This document shows positions 52,922 to 64,000 of a DNA stretch of 64,000 nucleotides, piece by piece. This DNA is from Balanoglossus misakiensis (lineage: Eukaryota; Hemichordata): contig CM082583.2 in NCBI GenBank assembly GCA_040954595.2, forward strand, positions 2,976,001-3,040,000, in the 5' to 3' direction. Position 1 is the stretch's first letter. Every line of letters starts with the position of its first letter. The notes beneath the pieces were generated by a model that saw only the letters and a program-made list of their open reading frames with translations, was not told where the DNA came from and searched no databases. A program made the position numbers and the translations under genes.

Positions 52922-55900
52922 TTATGAGGGACATACAGGTAGGTTATACACTCCAAAGACATTGAGCTCATACATCAGAGCGAAAGCTATGAAGACAGTA
53001 TAAATCAAAAAGAAAATGTAGCCCAATTTTTTGTCAAGCTGCCATTTGTTTAGAGTAATTGAAAATAATAAGATTGTTACTGTTGCTATGAGCATCAATG
53101 TTGTGTAAGTCAACCCACTGCCATAAATGTAAATGCTGCCACCAGGTGATATAAGAGCTGTTTTCAGGAACCATGGTAACCCCAGACAAAGCAACACATC
53201 AAATATGTTGCTGCAGATGGAATTTGAAACAGCCATATCGCCATATCCTGAAGGGCAGAAAAAAGAAAGACTGTATAAATGAGTTAAATATTACAGTTGT
53301 GTATCTTTTTGACTTTCAAGCAATAGTAAACTGTACAAGTCCAAGAATACCTCTTTTACCAACAGAATAATCTGCAGTACCTTCGCAATAATACACAGCG
53401 TGTTGCCTGCAGCAGATTGCAGATACTAGAGGTCATGGGTGGAGTTTTTTTACAAAGTAATCACGCAAAAGGGTATTGACAACGCTACTCACCATCTCTG
53501 GCTACAAGCACACTTGCTAGGGCATCAGGAACACTAGTACCAGCGGCCAATACTGTTAAACCCATCACTTCATCTGGAATATTTAGTGTGTCACCTAGAC
53601 AAATAAACAAAGATTAACAAACTGATCAAAGTGATGCATGAGATGACACAATCATCTTCGCTGTGTACACTTGATTGCTGATTGTGGAATGTAACTTGAT
53701 GAAGCACACACAGGGATTACTGTGTTCATGTTCTCTGCACTGTGATTGATGCGCCAGATTTTGAAGATCCGTCCGACTTGCGGAATGCGCTCTAGCAGGC
53801 GGTGCCCACACAGGTTCGTTAGGTCGCTGTGGTGGAGCCAATGACCTGTGTCATCGGACGATGCTGCAATATAGATAGGCGTACGAGTCAAGATGTCCAT
53901 ATTTCACCCATTACTGACTTCATCAAATATTTGATTGAAATAGCGGACATTTATTTTAACTCTGTGTTCATTGTCGATCAAGGAAAAAAACATTAAAAGA
54001 AAACAGCAAGACAAGAGGAGTTGTCTACTTCAAATTGTGTTGCATTAAAGTGAAGAATCTGCCTCATGCATTTTCGTCTCCATATTCCTGTTTTATTTCA
54101 CATATGCTACATTTGTCCTCCTTCCATTTTGCGCATGCAACGTATTTATAATGTAAAACTGCAGATCAACTGTGTCTGTACAACTAATGAACTAGGTTTG
54201 CAGAAAAAGAAAGCAAATACAGAAATCCATTTTGAGATGACCACAAAAGTCACATCATTTGGCACTTAAAACCAATAACCCTGTTCAATCACTTCTAATA
54301 AGTATCACATGACTATGTTATATTTCAGCCAATCATGAGAACTGCGCTATGTGTGTGGTCTGTGTTTCATCAGGTTCTTTTTCTCTTCATGATATACTTG
54401 CCTATTAATGTTATCATCCAGACCAAAATATATGAAAACGCTGTTATCCACAGAATGGAGGTGAAAAAGGTGAGTAGATACCACTTCTGCCAACGCTCTG
54501 TTCTACAATCTGGTATTGTTATAAACAATACACCATAGATAGGGAAACCAAGCAACCATAGCACTTTTTTGTGAAGGCCATCTGGAATATCCAAGAGTGA
54601 ACTGGATTTTGAACTTCCATCATCCAGAATTTTCTCCACAGTTTCTAAAATCAGAAAATATTGACAATTCTCAGAGATTGCAATTTGACACAATTAATTA
54701 AGAATTGAGTATAGACAGGGAGCCAGGTTAAGAACAACAGTGATGGAAAATTTGAATGCAAATGCAATGTTATGTACAGAATATTAAAACTTGGCAAGTA
54801 AACAAACAAACAAACAAACAAACAAACAAGCAAACAATATGATAAATTTTGCCACATATTTTTCTTTACCTGGTGTTTCAATGGATACTGAAGTCCCATT
54901 CATAATTGGTCGAGTTTCCTCCTTATCTTCATCCGCTGTAGTTGCAATGTTGTCATTTTCATTCGATAACACCAACTTTTCCTCTGAATGTTTTCCATCG
55001 CTATGATACGGAGCTATGAGCCCTTTCTCCAGTGGATTGTCCATTTCAATGTCTTCATTGTTCTTCTCAGTGGTTCCTTTCTGAATCCTTTGAAAGGATT
55101 CCACCACAAGAGGGCTCTTTTCTTCTGCAGACACTTTCTGGTACCTGTGTTTCCACACTTTCACTCTTTCCATGGCAAACTCACTTAAATTTTCATTAAA
55201 GTACATCAATACAATATAAAATGCATACAGCACTAACAGAAAGGCTGCATCATACCTACAAATCAAAAGTGATAAAGAGAATTAAGTTTTCTTTAAGCAT
55301 ATTTTTCTATGACACAGTCCCATCTGGATCACCAAATTAAAGCCCCTATAGCTGCCAAATTTCACATATTTTTTTTCCACGGTAAAATACTTCAAATATA
55401 TTCCCTATCCTCTAAAATCCTTACCATTAAGCCATATTACTTGCATTTTGCATCACTTTGTCATCTCTTGGCGACAAATACCACGATAGCTGCGTGTTGT
55501 CTGTATGGAAGCTGAATAAATCAATGCAGCACCGTTTTAATACATAGCGTGTTCAAATTGCAACATTCAGTCACAATTGAGCATCGATAAGGTGTTCATG
55601 TATACCTACCTATCAATAAGCTTATTTAGATAAACCAATATAAGTTAGAAAATAAAATCATGAAAATAATGCAAAAAGTGGCAGCTCTAGAGGCTTTAAG
55701 AGAGTATTAGTGAAAATCTTTGTGGAATGAAATCAGTAAAGGTATACAGAAATATTTCAAGCAAAGTATTAATTTCAATTTCATAACAAACATATTGACA
55801 GGCAGCCATCACTTCGTCTTTATGTCAGACTTTATGAAATCAATCTGGAACAGTTGACTAAATTACTCTTTGACATGAACATAAAATATTATAACAAAAT

Positions 55901-58900
55901 ATTGAGTAGTGTATGCAAAGTGACCCCTAGAGGTCTGAGCAAGATATAAGTATTAAATTCTCCTTGCAGGGATTTTCTCCACTTGCGCCTTGGAGACAAA
56001 GTTTCAGAAAAATGATAGTCCCAAACCTTCCCATGCTTTGCTATGAATGAGTTCGGAAAGTCTTTTTGAAAGTAAAGAAGAAAACAGGTTGATCACTGTC
56101 TTGTTTTCATGAAAAATTCTACTTTACATTTCTTCATAGAGATAACACAGGCATTAGCGGCCATTTTGTATTTGGGACAATTTCTCCAATTTTGTTCTGT
56201 CATTCAAAATTTTGCACGGTGACCCTACATTTTTATGTTCAATTTTAAAAAGATAATATCCTAAAATAACCTTGAGCAAAATATGAGTGAAAGTTATAGA
56301 CTTTGATTTACAAGGCACATTCTACCTTTAAGGCAGATTATGGTAGGACTATGCAAATGTGAAAAAGTCAGGTCACTGATAATAATTAGTCTGCTTGCTT
56401 CCAGAAACTCAATGAGGTGATGACTTTCAGTGCTATTTTATCTCACAATTTATATCTTTGAATATACTGTAAAACATGTTATTTTCGTCAGCAATAAATT
56501 TACACGAAATACACAAGAGCCAAAACAACGCGAAAATAAAGACTGGGGTAAATATAGTTGTGAAAGAATAACATGGTAAATACGAGTAATAGAACGATAG
56601 TCAAACACACACACAACAAAATGTTTTCAGTTTGAAAGTGCGGGTAATTTATTAAAATGGTTGCGGTTTCATGATTTTTCTACACATCATGCAATTTAGT
56701 TTGAACATCGTGGTTTGTGGCCAAGAATCTTGCTATAAATGCAACAAATAAGCGTACATGTACACTAGTAGATTTTTGGAGATAACGATGCAGTACCAGA
56801 ATGTGAAAATTAACACTCGCGTAACAGTGGCCTCTCTCGATATCGCAAAAATAACATGTTTTACAGTATACACATGATGACTGACAATGAGGGCAACTGT
56901 GTATTTTGATGACCGAGGGCGCTGCTAGTCACAACTAAAACAGTCTTGTTTTCCCGAGGGCTATGCCCATTTTCAGTCATCATGTGTTTTATAACACACC
57001 AAACACAACACACACCACATCCAGGCAACAGTACCGGGCAGAAACCGATCAAACTGATGCCCTAGGGAACAGTTCGAAATGACTAAGGTCACGTGACGGC
57101 GTATTGACGAATCACGATCGAGGGTTCGCTGCATGGTGTGTTATAATATATTATGTGGAAAATACATTGAAAAATCCTGCAGTGCTAGCCAGAGAATGCT
57201 ATACGTGTATGTGCTTAAATTGTGATTTGTGTTGACCTGTAAGAGCAAACATTCTTTGGACTGCAGTTTTAAATTTGAGTAAATCATAATTGAATGTAAA
57301 CACTGACAATCAGAAACAGGGTCAAACAGCAGTTGTGGGATCACACTTTTGCTGACTGATAAAAATTCGCTATATTCAATCCCTCTGAAAATATAAAAAT
57401 ACAACAGAATTCACTGTTTCAAAGCCAAATGTGTGAAACTACACCTAGCAAATGTGCCCCTTTTATATGTTACCAATATCTTGGTTGAGAATGGATCTCT
57501 CATAAGAGACTGATCACAGGGTTTATTTGCATAACCAGAATATGTGAAACATCACTGAATAATAAATCAAAAATTACTACTGGTGTATATTGAAGAATTA
57601 GAAACAAGAAAAAGTATAAAGACAGGGTGTAAGCCCTACTTACCAATGAATTATTTCGTCTGACATAACTGTTGCCAAGGCTACAATACTTATCAGATAA
57701 TAAATTGTATCTCTTAACAGTGGCCACCAACTCAACTGTATTGCCTGTTGTGGTTAATGAGCAAATTTGAAATGTTAGTTCTGAGGGAGGACAAATGTAG
57801 CATATGTGAAATAAAATGGGAATATGACAGCATATGGAGACGAAAATGCATGAGGCAGATTCTTCACTTTAATGCAACACAATTTGAAGCAGACAACTCC
57901 TCTTGTCTTGCTGTTTTCTTTTAATGTTTTTTTCCAATGAACATAGAGTTATAATAAATGTCAACATCACTTGTGATGTAGGGATTTTCATGGCTTTGCA
58001 AACAGATGCCTAATCAAATTTTTACAATCAATTACATTTACTTGATGTTCATATGACATATGTTGGTCATAGTACCATTTTATCAAACATATGCTATGTG
58101 TGTATTAAAAACCCTGCATTTATGACAACAACCAAATCAACATATGTGAAGTATTGCTGGTCCCAAGCATGAAATTTGGACCCACAAAGCTGGACTCCTG
58201 TGATTTTCACAGCCAGGGACAGTTCTACACCAAGTTTCAATGGATGTCCCTGGTTGTGTGTAGCTCATTACATATAGTACAATTATGAAACTCTGATGTG
58301 AACTTACTGCCCCATTACTATCGAAAGAAAACCTCTTTACACTCATATTTAAAAGGATAAACAAATATTGTACACCCATTCTATAGACTAAAACTTAAGA
58401 AACAAAAAAATGCCTTGGAAAAAAAAACTTACCGTACCAGCCAGAATTCCACACAATGCCAATATACAGAGTAAATTAAAGACAGCAGAGCCAACTATAG
58501 TTCCAATACCAACATCATCTTTAGTGACAAATACACCTACAAGAATATATAATCAACACAACGGTGGCTTAAACTTTTCAGTATGAAAATTTGAACCTTG
58601 GAAAATAGCAATAAAATGAGATAAAACTTAAAAAGGAAATTGTCAGAACATACCATCATTCATGTTAAAAAATATACCATTTTCCCATATTATTTTTTAT
58701 TTTCATTTTGAGAAAAGCAGATGGAATCACTGAGTTGGTAAACTGTCTATGGTTTACCCATCAGCCAGCTTTTTTGATAGGCTATGTACATTAAATTTTA
58801 TTCTGTTTGACTTATATTCTGTAACTGTATTAAAGTTAGTAGTAATTTCATACAACAGCTGCTCATAGGTATTGGGTTGGATTATTTATTAAATGTTGCT

Positions 58901-61900
58901 TTGTCAAACAGTGTGATGAGGAAGGGTGGCATCATTTTTGTCAAAAATTTTGCGAGAAGTCTTAAAAGAAGACGTCTCCTCAAAATCAAAAATATCAAGT
59001 GATTTACGCAACTTAAATGTTTCACAAAAGGAAAAGGATATGAATTTTTTAGTACCTATAAATAAAATACATAACTAGTTATATAGGAAAGAATGATAAA
59101 TCACCAAAACACAGGGCCAATTGCTTCCAATCAGGAAAGTTACATGGTACAATTTTGAAACATTCAGTTTTGAATCTAAAGTACATTTCCACTCTAAGCT
59201 TTGGCTAATTTTTTTCAGTATGAGTTGTTGTTTTACTATGTAGCAACTGCAATTTCTCACTCATCTTTCAAAAACGAAATGAAATTTCAACCATGAAGGA
59301 AATAAAAACTTCCATATCTGCATCAATATGACTGTTTTCTATAATGTTCTGTGCACTAGTGTAGAAAACCAACCAGCGGGAGTGCCCCAGACCATAGGTC
59401 ACATCCCCAAACACTACGCACAGCATACCCTTTCGATATTGTTTTCAATGTTCTGCAAAATTGACAAAATCGTGACAAATCGACAAACATTCACAAAAAT
59501 GACTTTTTAAACAGAAGGTTCCATAAATTTATCATACCTATGATTGATGTAAACAGCTCAGGAGCAGAACTACCAGCAGCCATAAAAGTTGCACCAGCCA
59601 CATCACTTTGAAGCTGAAGCCCTGAAATGTGAAAAAAAAATACTTTGAAGAAAACAAGAAAGTATGTTGGGATTGAGGCTTTAGTGAACAATTAATAATT
59701 GTATTCATTTTACACACAAACACATGAAAGCACACAGCAGCGTGACATGATTCACATACAGGGTCACTGCAGACCCTGTACTTTAAGTATCTAATTTGAA
59801 TATATTTAAATAATAGTATCTAATTTGAATATAATTTAAATAATACATTTACATGCTCTAAAAATACATGTTTTCTCGATAACAATGTCTTAGTTGAATT
59901 AATTTTGTGGTTTAGAAGATTAAGTATATTTCATTTCTAATAACCCTCATCCTCTAAGTGGACAATTTAAGGAATTTTTCAGGGAGTACTGTATTTATAG
60001 TCCAGCGACGTCATGGTTGTAAAACCGCTCATAGAGTTTTGAGTACCATGATACTTATACTACAGACAATGCACCATAGAAAGTTTGACCGTCCTTGTCA
60101 TGGGGGAGGGCAATCACTCAATGAACGCTAAGTGAGAGTGGTTCTGCTGACACCCTGACCAACACAACGCATCGCCAGTGCTATTAGTACTGGTATGGGT
60201 GCAATTTTTGGAAATCCTTCCACATTTCTTACCAACACAAAAACAGAAAACACCAGTCATCTGCCTGGTTTGTGTTCATTTTAGGCCAGGTTGTGCATTC
60301 AGCAAATGTAGCAACGTTTTCAAATCGCGCACATGGTTTTCCCAACTAGTGCAACAGACAATGTTTGAAAATGCCCCATGAAGGAGATTTTGATCAAGAC
60401 AATATTCTGTTTTCAAATTAGATGTCATCACCCATGCTATAGCTTTGCTGTATTTGAGGGCAAGATGGAAGCTTTAATCTCTGGTCGATCAAGACTGAAA
60501 CACTATTAAAAAACTTGCCCAAATCTAAACAAATTAGTCTACGTCAACAACAATTTGGGGGGATGCAAGGTTCTGTAGGGCATAATGTAACCTCCCTCCC
60601 CCAGGTTTATAGCAATTATTGGCTTTTATAATAACTTATAGATGAACTACACAAATCAGTCTGTACTAAAGTTACTAACGCTACACTACACTATGCTTTG
60701 TCAGCCAAGTTATTATATAATGACAATTTCACAAAACCAAAAGAGGTTAAATATGAGACACGAGTCATTGAAATTGACCATTTTTCGGGGAAGGTGAGAT
60801 GTCAATTTAGTGTGAACAGGAATGGCGGCTATGCCATTTAATACTGCTGTTATTTTTAGATAAAAGAACAAAAAAATGTCAGCTATTTTAGGAATACATG
60901 ACATTGAAAGTATTGGTGTGTACACATTCAGTATTGTGTACTACAGTACTGCACTAAATTTTCCTTTAACACAGAAATCAACATTATATTATACCTAGTA
61001 CCTCATGTCTCAACTCAGTATGTGACCAGCTATAAACATGATAAACTTTGTATTCATGCATATGTTCAGCAATGTAATGGGTGACTGACCATTAGATTTA
61101 GTCCTATGGAAATCACTTGCATGATTTTCGAAACATTTTATCAGTATTTCTATCCCGATAACTTTGATTTCATTGTGGACAGCCCTTCTCTCTTCAGAAT
61201 TTACATTTGATGGATTAAAATGAATTCTTCAGCAAAGATTTCATACCATGGTTACACACATTCTACATTTGATGGATTAAAATAAATTCTTCAGGAAAAG
61301 ATTTCAAACCATGGTTACACACAATATGTATCCATTTATGTTCAGCTCTGATAGCAACATACGTCACAGATGAAACTCCCATCCAAAAATGGCCATATTT
61401 TTGATATTATATTAATTTTAATAATGTTTATTTTTCATAACTTGTGTTCCAAGATGAACACTGTTACTGAGTTAATTTTGCTTTAAGGAGTAGAAAAAAA
61501 ACTCTGCACAGAGCAAAAACGCAATGAAAAATCATTAAACATTACACCTTTAATTTGATACACTGTCACTTGTATGTGGTTTCTTTGCGTGACTTGGCTT
61601 GACTTTTTATGAAAACAAGACAGTGAACACCTAGTTTTCTTCCTTAATTTCAAAAAGACTCATTAACACACTATTTAAAGACCGACAGTCATCTTATGTG
61701 CATGTGCATAATTTCGTGTCTACAAACATTACGTTCAATCCAAATGTTCTGCAAATTTTGCGTTCACTTCCCTCATTATATCATGCACATTGTCTTTTCA
61801 CCTGATTTGCTGTCTTTTCCTGATCTCCGACACAGACTATGGTTGCCGCCATCTTGTCTGTTGTTAGGACAGCACACTGCCTTTTAGCATTGCCTCTACA

Positions 61901-62555
61901 GTCACTGTATACAATTTTGCAACCAGAGTCTCTGGTTTGGCACATGAGCATAAGACCATCATTGCCCTTTAAAGGGACAAAGTCTCTCTCTCGCTGCCCT
62001 TTTTCCATTTTTCCAGCGAGTTTTTCACTCTCGTGTCTACAAGTGGGATGGAAGTTGTGTGTGGTCGAACGTTGATTCACTATATATCGACATGTAGAAT
62101 AACATAAATGGTGTCTTGTATCAAACATAATTAATAGAAAAAGGGCAGCAAGAGAGAGACATACCAAAGAATTGACAGGTTTGGAGGAATATCATTTAAT
62201 GAAAATCTGTCCATGAGGCATGTAATTCATTGCCACTTACTTTCGCTAATACTTTCCAGAGATGAGACAAAGTATTCATCACAGACAACAGCTAATGCAG
62301 CAAACATGTAGAGTGACACAAAGACATGTATCAGTATTCCACCATGGCGGCGTTGAGTGTGAGTGAAGACATCAGCTGGAAACTGATTGACGGCTGGTGG
62401 AGTACAGTTTGGAAATAAGCTTTCTCCAGCAATGGCTGAACTTGTCATCTTGGATACAACATCCGATAAATTCAGTCGGTTGTTGTGAAGAGAGTCTTGG
62501 GTGATGTTGGATATGGAGTCATTTATTGGGCTTCCTGTTGATTGTGTCCAATTTG
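52922..62555 (-). CDS. SLC24: SLC24-family Na+/Ca2+-K+ exchanger (NCKX), 5' end outside window
   Basis: Exons in transcript order: 62241-62555, 59538-59621, 58433-58536, 57644-57735, 54870-55255, 54402-54644, 53493-53594, 52922-53247; every phase closes, giving 550 residues before the stop. The first visible exon starts in phase 1 (G|CA), so an upstream exon with the signal sequence lies beyond 64000 or unrecognised in 62556-64000. Visible parts: an extracellular N-terminal segment with N-glycosylation sequons (NWT, NIT); a helix with [16 protein letters not shown]; alpha-repeat 1 ([20 protein letters not shown], then [14 protein letters not shown]); helices to [20 protein letters not shown]; a charged cytoplasmic loop of about 125 residues; helices; alpha-repeat 2 ([35 protein letters not shown]); and final helices. 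The family exports Ca2+ with K+ in exchange for Na+ across the plasma membrane; the ion-site Glu and Asp are kept. One intron uses a GC donor. The sequence looks closest to the NCKX3/4 group, which is a judgement from memory. Confidence 0.93.
53947..54124 (+). repeat. SLC24: Intronic inverted repeat, arm 1 (partner 57781-57965)
   Basis: About 175 bases match the reverse complement of 57781-57965 almost completely, for example AGCAAGACAAGAGGAGTTGT and GAATCTGCCTCATGCATTTT. The arms lie in the introns on either side of three exchanger exons. Confidence 0.88.
54393..54401 (-). other. SLC24: GC-AG intron donor in the SLC24 gene
   Basis: The exon 54402-54644 ends ATTAATAG and is followed by GCAAGTATA on the coding strand. 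No GT donor at this place keeps the frame, and the next exon (53594 down, G|GT GAC) requires exactly this boundary. AG|GCAAGT is the usual form of rare GC donors. Confidence 0.75.
54799..54832. repeat. (AAAC)n microsatellite beside a splice donor
   Basis: An AAAC/AAGC run in the intron, about 35 bases past the donor of exon 54870-55255. Confidence 0.85.
56070..56330 (+). repeat. Dispersed repeat family, copy 2
   Basis: It corresponds block by block to 32130-32372 (CACTGTCTTGTTTTCATG, AGCGGCCATTTTGTATTT, GTTCAATTTTAAAAAG, CCTTGAGCAAAATATGAG). It lies in an intron of the SLC24 gene. Confidence 0.6.
56463..56870. mobile_element. MITE with ~25-bp terminal inverted repeats (TATACTGTAAAACATG)
   Basis: TATACTGTAAAACATGTTAT at the left is inverted at the right as ATAACATGTTTTACAGTATA. 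The element is about 408 bp with no coding capacity and ends in TA dinucleotides. Directly beyond it (56871-57150) lies another inverted pair, CACATGATGACTGA with TCAGTCATCATGTG. Confidence 0.8.
57781..57965 (+). repeat. SLC24: Intronic inverted repeat, arm 2 (partner 53947-54124)
   Basis: Reverse complement of arm 1 with a short extra segment near 57826-57840. The arms are about 3.7 kb apart and enclose exons 54402-54644, 54870-55255 and 57644-57735. Confidence 0.88.
61200..61323. repeat. Two-copy tandem duplication of ~62 bp
   Basis: The segment TACATTTGATGGATTAAAAT...CCATGGTTACACACA occurs twice in a row with a few changes, in intron 1 (as visible) of the exchanger. Confidence 0.85.
61969..62161. 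mobile_element. Palindromic TIR element, copy with a shortened left arm
   Basis: It begins AAAGGGACAAAGTCTCTCTC, skips most of the left arm, and continues with the right arm (ACTCTCGTGTCTACAAGTGG...) to GCAGCAAGAGAGAGAC. It ends within 80 bases of the acceptor-proximal exchanger exon 62241-62555. Confidence 0.85.
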
Positions 62556-64000
62556 CTGACAAAGAAAGAAGAAAATATATTATGGTGTTGTTTACACACA
62601 ATGCCTGTACATAAAATTGTATTGGAAATCATAGACAAAATCTATTCTACTTTTTTTACACGCAGAACGTAAACCTGTAAACTGTGCGAACTTGTTCGCA
62701 TTTGTCTCTTCCCATAGGATTACATTGAGAATTGCTAGAAAACTCACTTCTACTACCGTACGCTCGTACACTGTATGCATATTTACTTTTGTCTCGTTTG
62801 CTGGGAAATAACTGAGGTAACTCTTTATCAGTATAAATGTGCATCATTTGGAACTGGCCACAACACAACATGATTGAACACAACAAATACAAACAAGCTC
62901 AGTTTGGATAAACAAACAAATATAGGCCACTTTGCTTTTGTGGAAATTTCTATAGCTTTATGCATAGACCCTAGAGAAACAATTTCTCTAAGGGTCTATG
63001 CTGTATGTAACTACATGTACAGTGCATTTCACTGAGATCTCAATAGTCTATGTTATTATTATATTGACAATCACTTTCCCTGAAATTTTGTCCCTACATG
63101 AATTGGTTCCAAGTGAATGTGAGTGAGCTCTGAGCTGGTTCAGTTAATTACAGTATTTTGGGTTAAAACTTTGGATTTTAATGCAGAAAATACAATGTAT
63201 ATGCAGCGTAGCCTAAAAGCTAATTTCCCATTAAATGTGCTGGGCACATAATGATTAGGGGGATATTTTTTGATACCTTATGTTGGTTGGGTTGTTATAC
63301 CTGCCCCAACAAATGTAATCGAGCGATCACCTCATATTGTACACTGTCAGATTGGCATAGTGGATAGTTATTCACAAAATACCGAAATTTATGTCCAAGT
63401 ACATTGTACCGAAGCATACCGTTTACTAGTATTCATTTTGACAAGATTTTTACTCTCATATCCTACAAACTGGATGGAAGTTGTGTGTGGTCGAATGTTG
63501 ATTCACTATATATCCACATGTAGAATAACCTAAACAGTGTCTTGTATCAAGCATAATTAATGGAAAAAGGGCAGCAAGAGAGAGACTTTGTCCCTTTAAT
63601 CTTGACATGTGAATTACATTTCACTGTTAACAATCACAATGCACATTATTACAACCGCTCTACACAAAAGGTCACCAGGGAGCAAAAGCCTAATTTTCAC
63701 TATTACATTATTATATAGACGGCATATGTTGTCATAAATTACAGTGTACATATGTATCTTTGCAATGTACATGGATTATGCATTTGTAAACATGTATAAA
63801 TTTATGAACAGATCTAGTGACTAAAACAGTAAAAACATTCTCTTTTGGGTTGAATTTTGTAAAAAAATAATAATTATTTCTCCTCTGCTCTGATTTCATG
63901 GCAGGCGACTCTTTGTTCCACAAAATTTGCTGCGAATGATGAAAATGAACAGTATCAGGCCTTCTATGCAAACATTCCAAATTTATCACCTATGGCTCGT
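62556..64000. other. Upstream intron or flank of the SLC24 gene
   Basis: No exon that could supply the missing N-terminus is recognisable. The stretch includes a short hairpin (62963-63000, CATAGACCC with GGGTCTATG) and a right arm of the palindromic TIR element (63440-63597). Confidence 0.5.
63440..63597. mobile_element. Palindromic TIR element, right arm only
   Basis: From ACTCTCATATCCTACAAACT through GGAAGTTGTGTGTGGTCGAA to GAGACTTTGTCCCTTTAA it matches the right arm of 33777-34131. The left arm is missing. Confidence 0.8.

Noticed and set aside
62963-63000. Short hairpin CATAGACCC...GGGTCTATG as a regulatory RNA
   Set aside because: The stem is short and bulged with a three-base loop; such hairpins are expected by chance or as element remnants.

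Overview
The window is animal genomic DNA. It is AT-rich and carries many introns with GT-AG borders, long simple repeats and several transposon families. Every conserved gene is metazoan: two alkaline phosphatases, a membrane-anchored matrix metalloproteinase and an SLC24 exchanger. The compact introns and the type of repeats suggest a marine invertebrate, perhaps a deuterostome such as a hemichordate, lancelet or echinoderm, but the species cannot be fixed from the sequence. Gene models were built by reading splice signals and checking that codon phases close across every exon junction.

Layout. 1-1.9 kb: a 963-bp tandem repeat that contains a copy of the tail of the next gene. 1.8-9.5 kb (minus): one huge open frame, a Helentron-type rolling-circle transposon protein with OTU protease, Rep, PIF1 helicase and AP-like endonuclease domains. 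9.7-10.7 kb: a 205-bp minisatellite. 11.2 and 12.4 kb (minus): two candidate small exons of an unrecognised gene. 12.8-18.9 kb: about four copies of a 1.42-kb unit, dense in nuclear-receptor-like half-sites and ending in a hairpin. 23.7-29.9 kb (plus) and 31.7-38.5 kb (minus): two complete, convergent alkaline phosphatase paralogs. 34.6 and 39.2 kb: two solo LTRs with target-site duplications. 40.2 kb: a LINE reverse-transcriptase remnant. 41.9-48.1 kb (minus): a complete nine-exon, furin-activated, probably GPI-anchored matrix metalloproteinase. 48.5-49.7 kb: a DNA transposon with G-rich inverted ends. 52.9-62.6 kb (minus): eight exons of an SLC24 (NCKX) Na+/Ca2+-K+ exchanger whose first exon lies beyond the window.

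The host genes form no pathway operon. The strongest relationship is the ALP pair: inverted local duplicates with the same intron positions and phases and no C-terminal GPI signal. The most unusual structures are the Helentron with its duplicated tail, the 1.42-kb array with 14 perfect DR1 and four perfect DR4 motifs, an optional in-frame exon in the second ALP gene, and an inverted repeat pair bracketing three exons of the exchanger.
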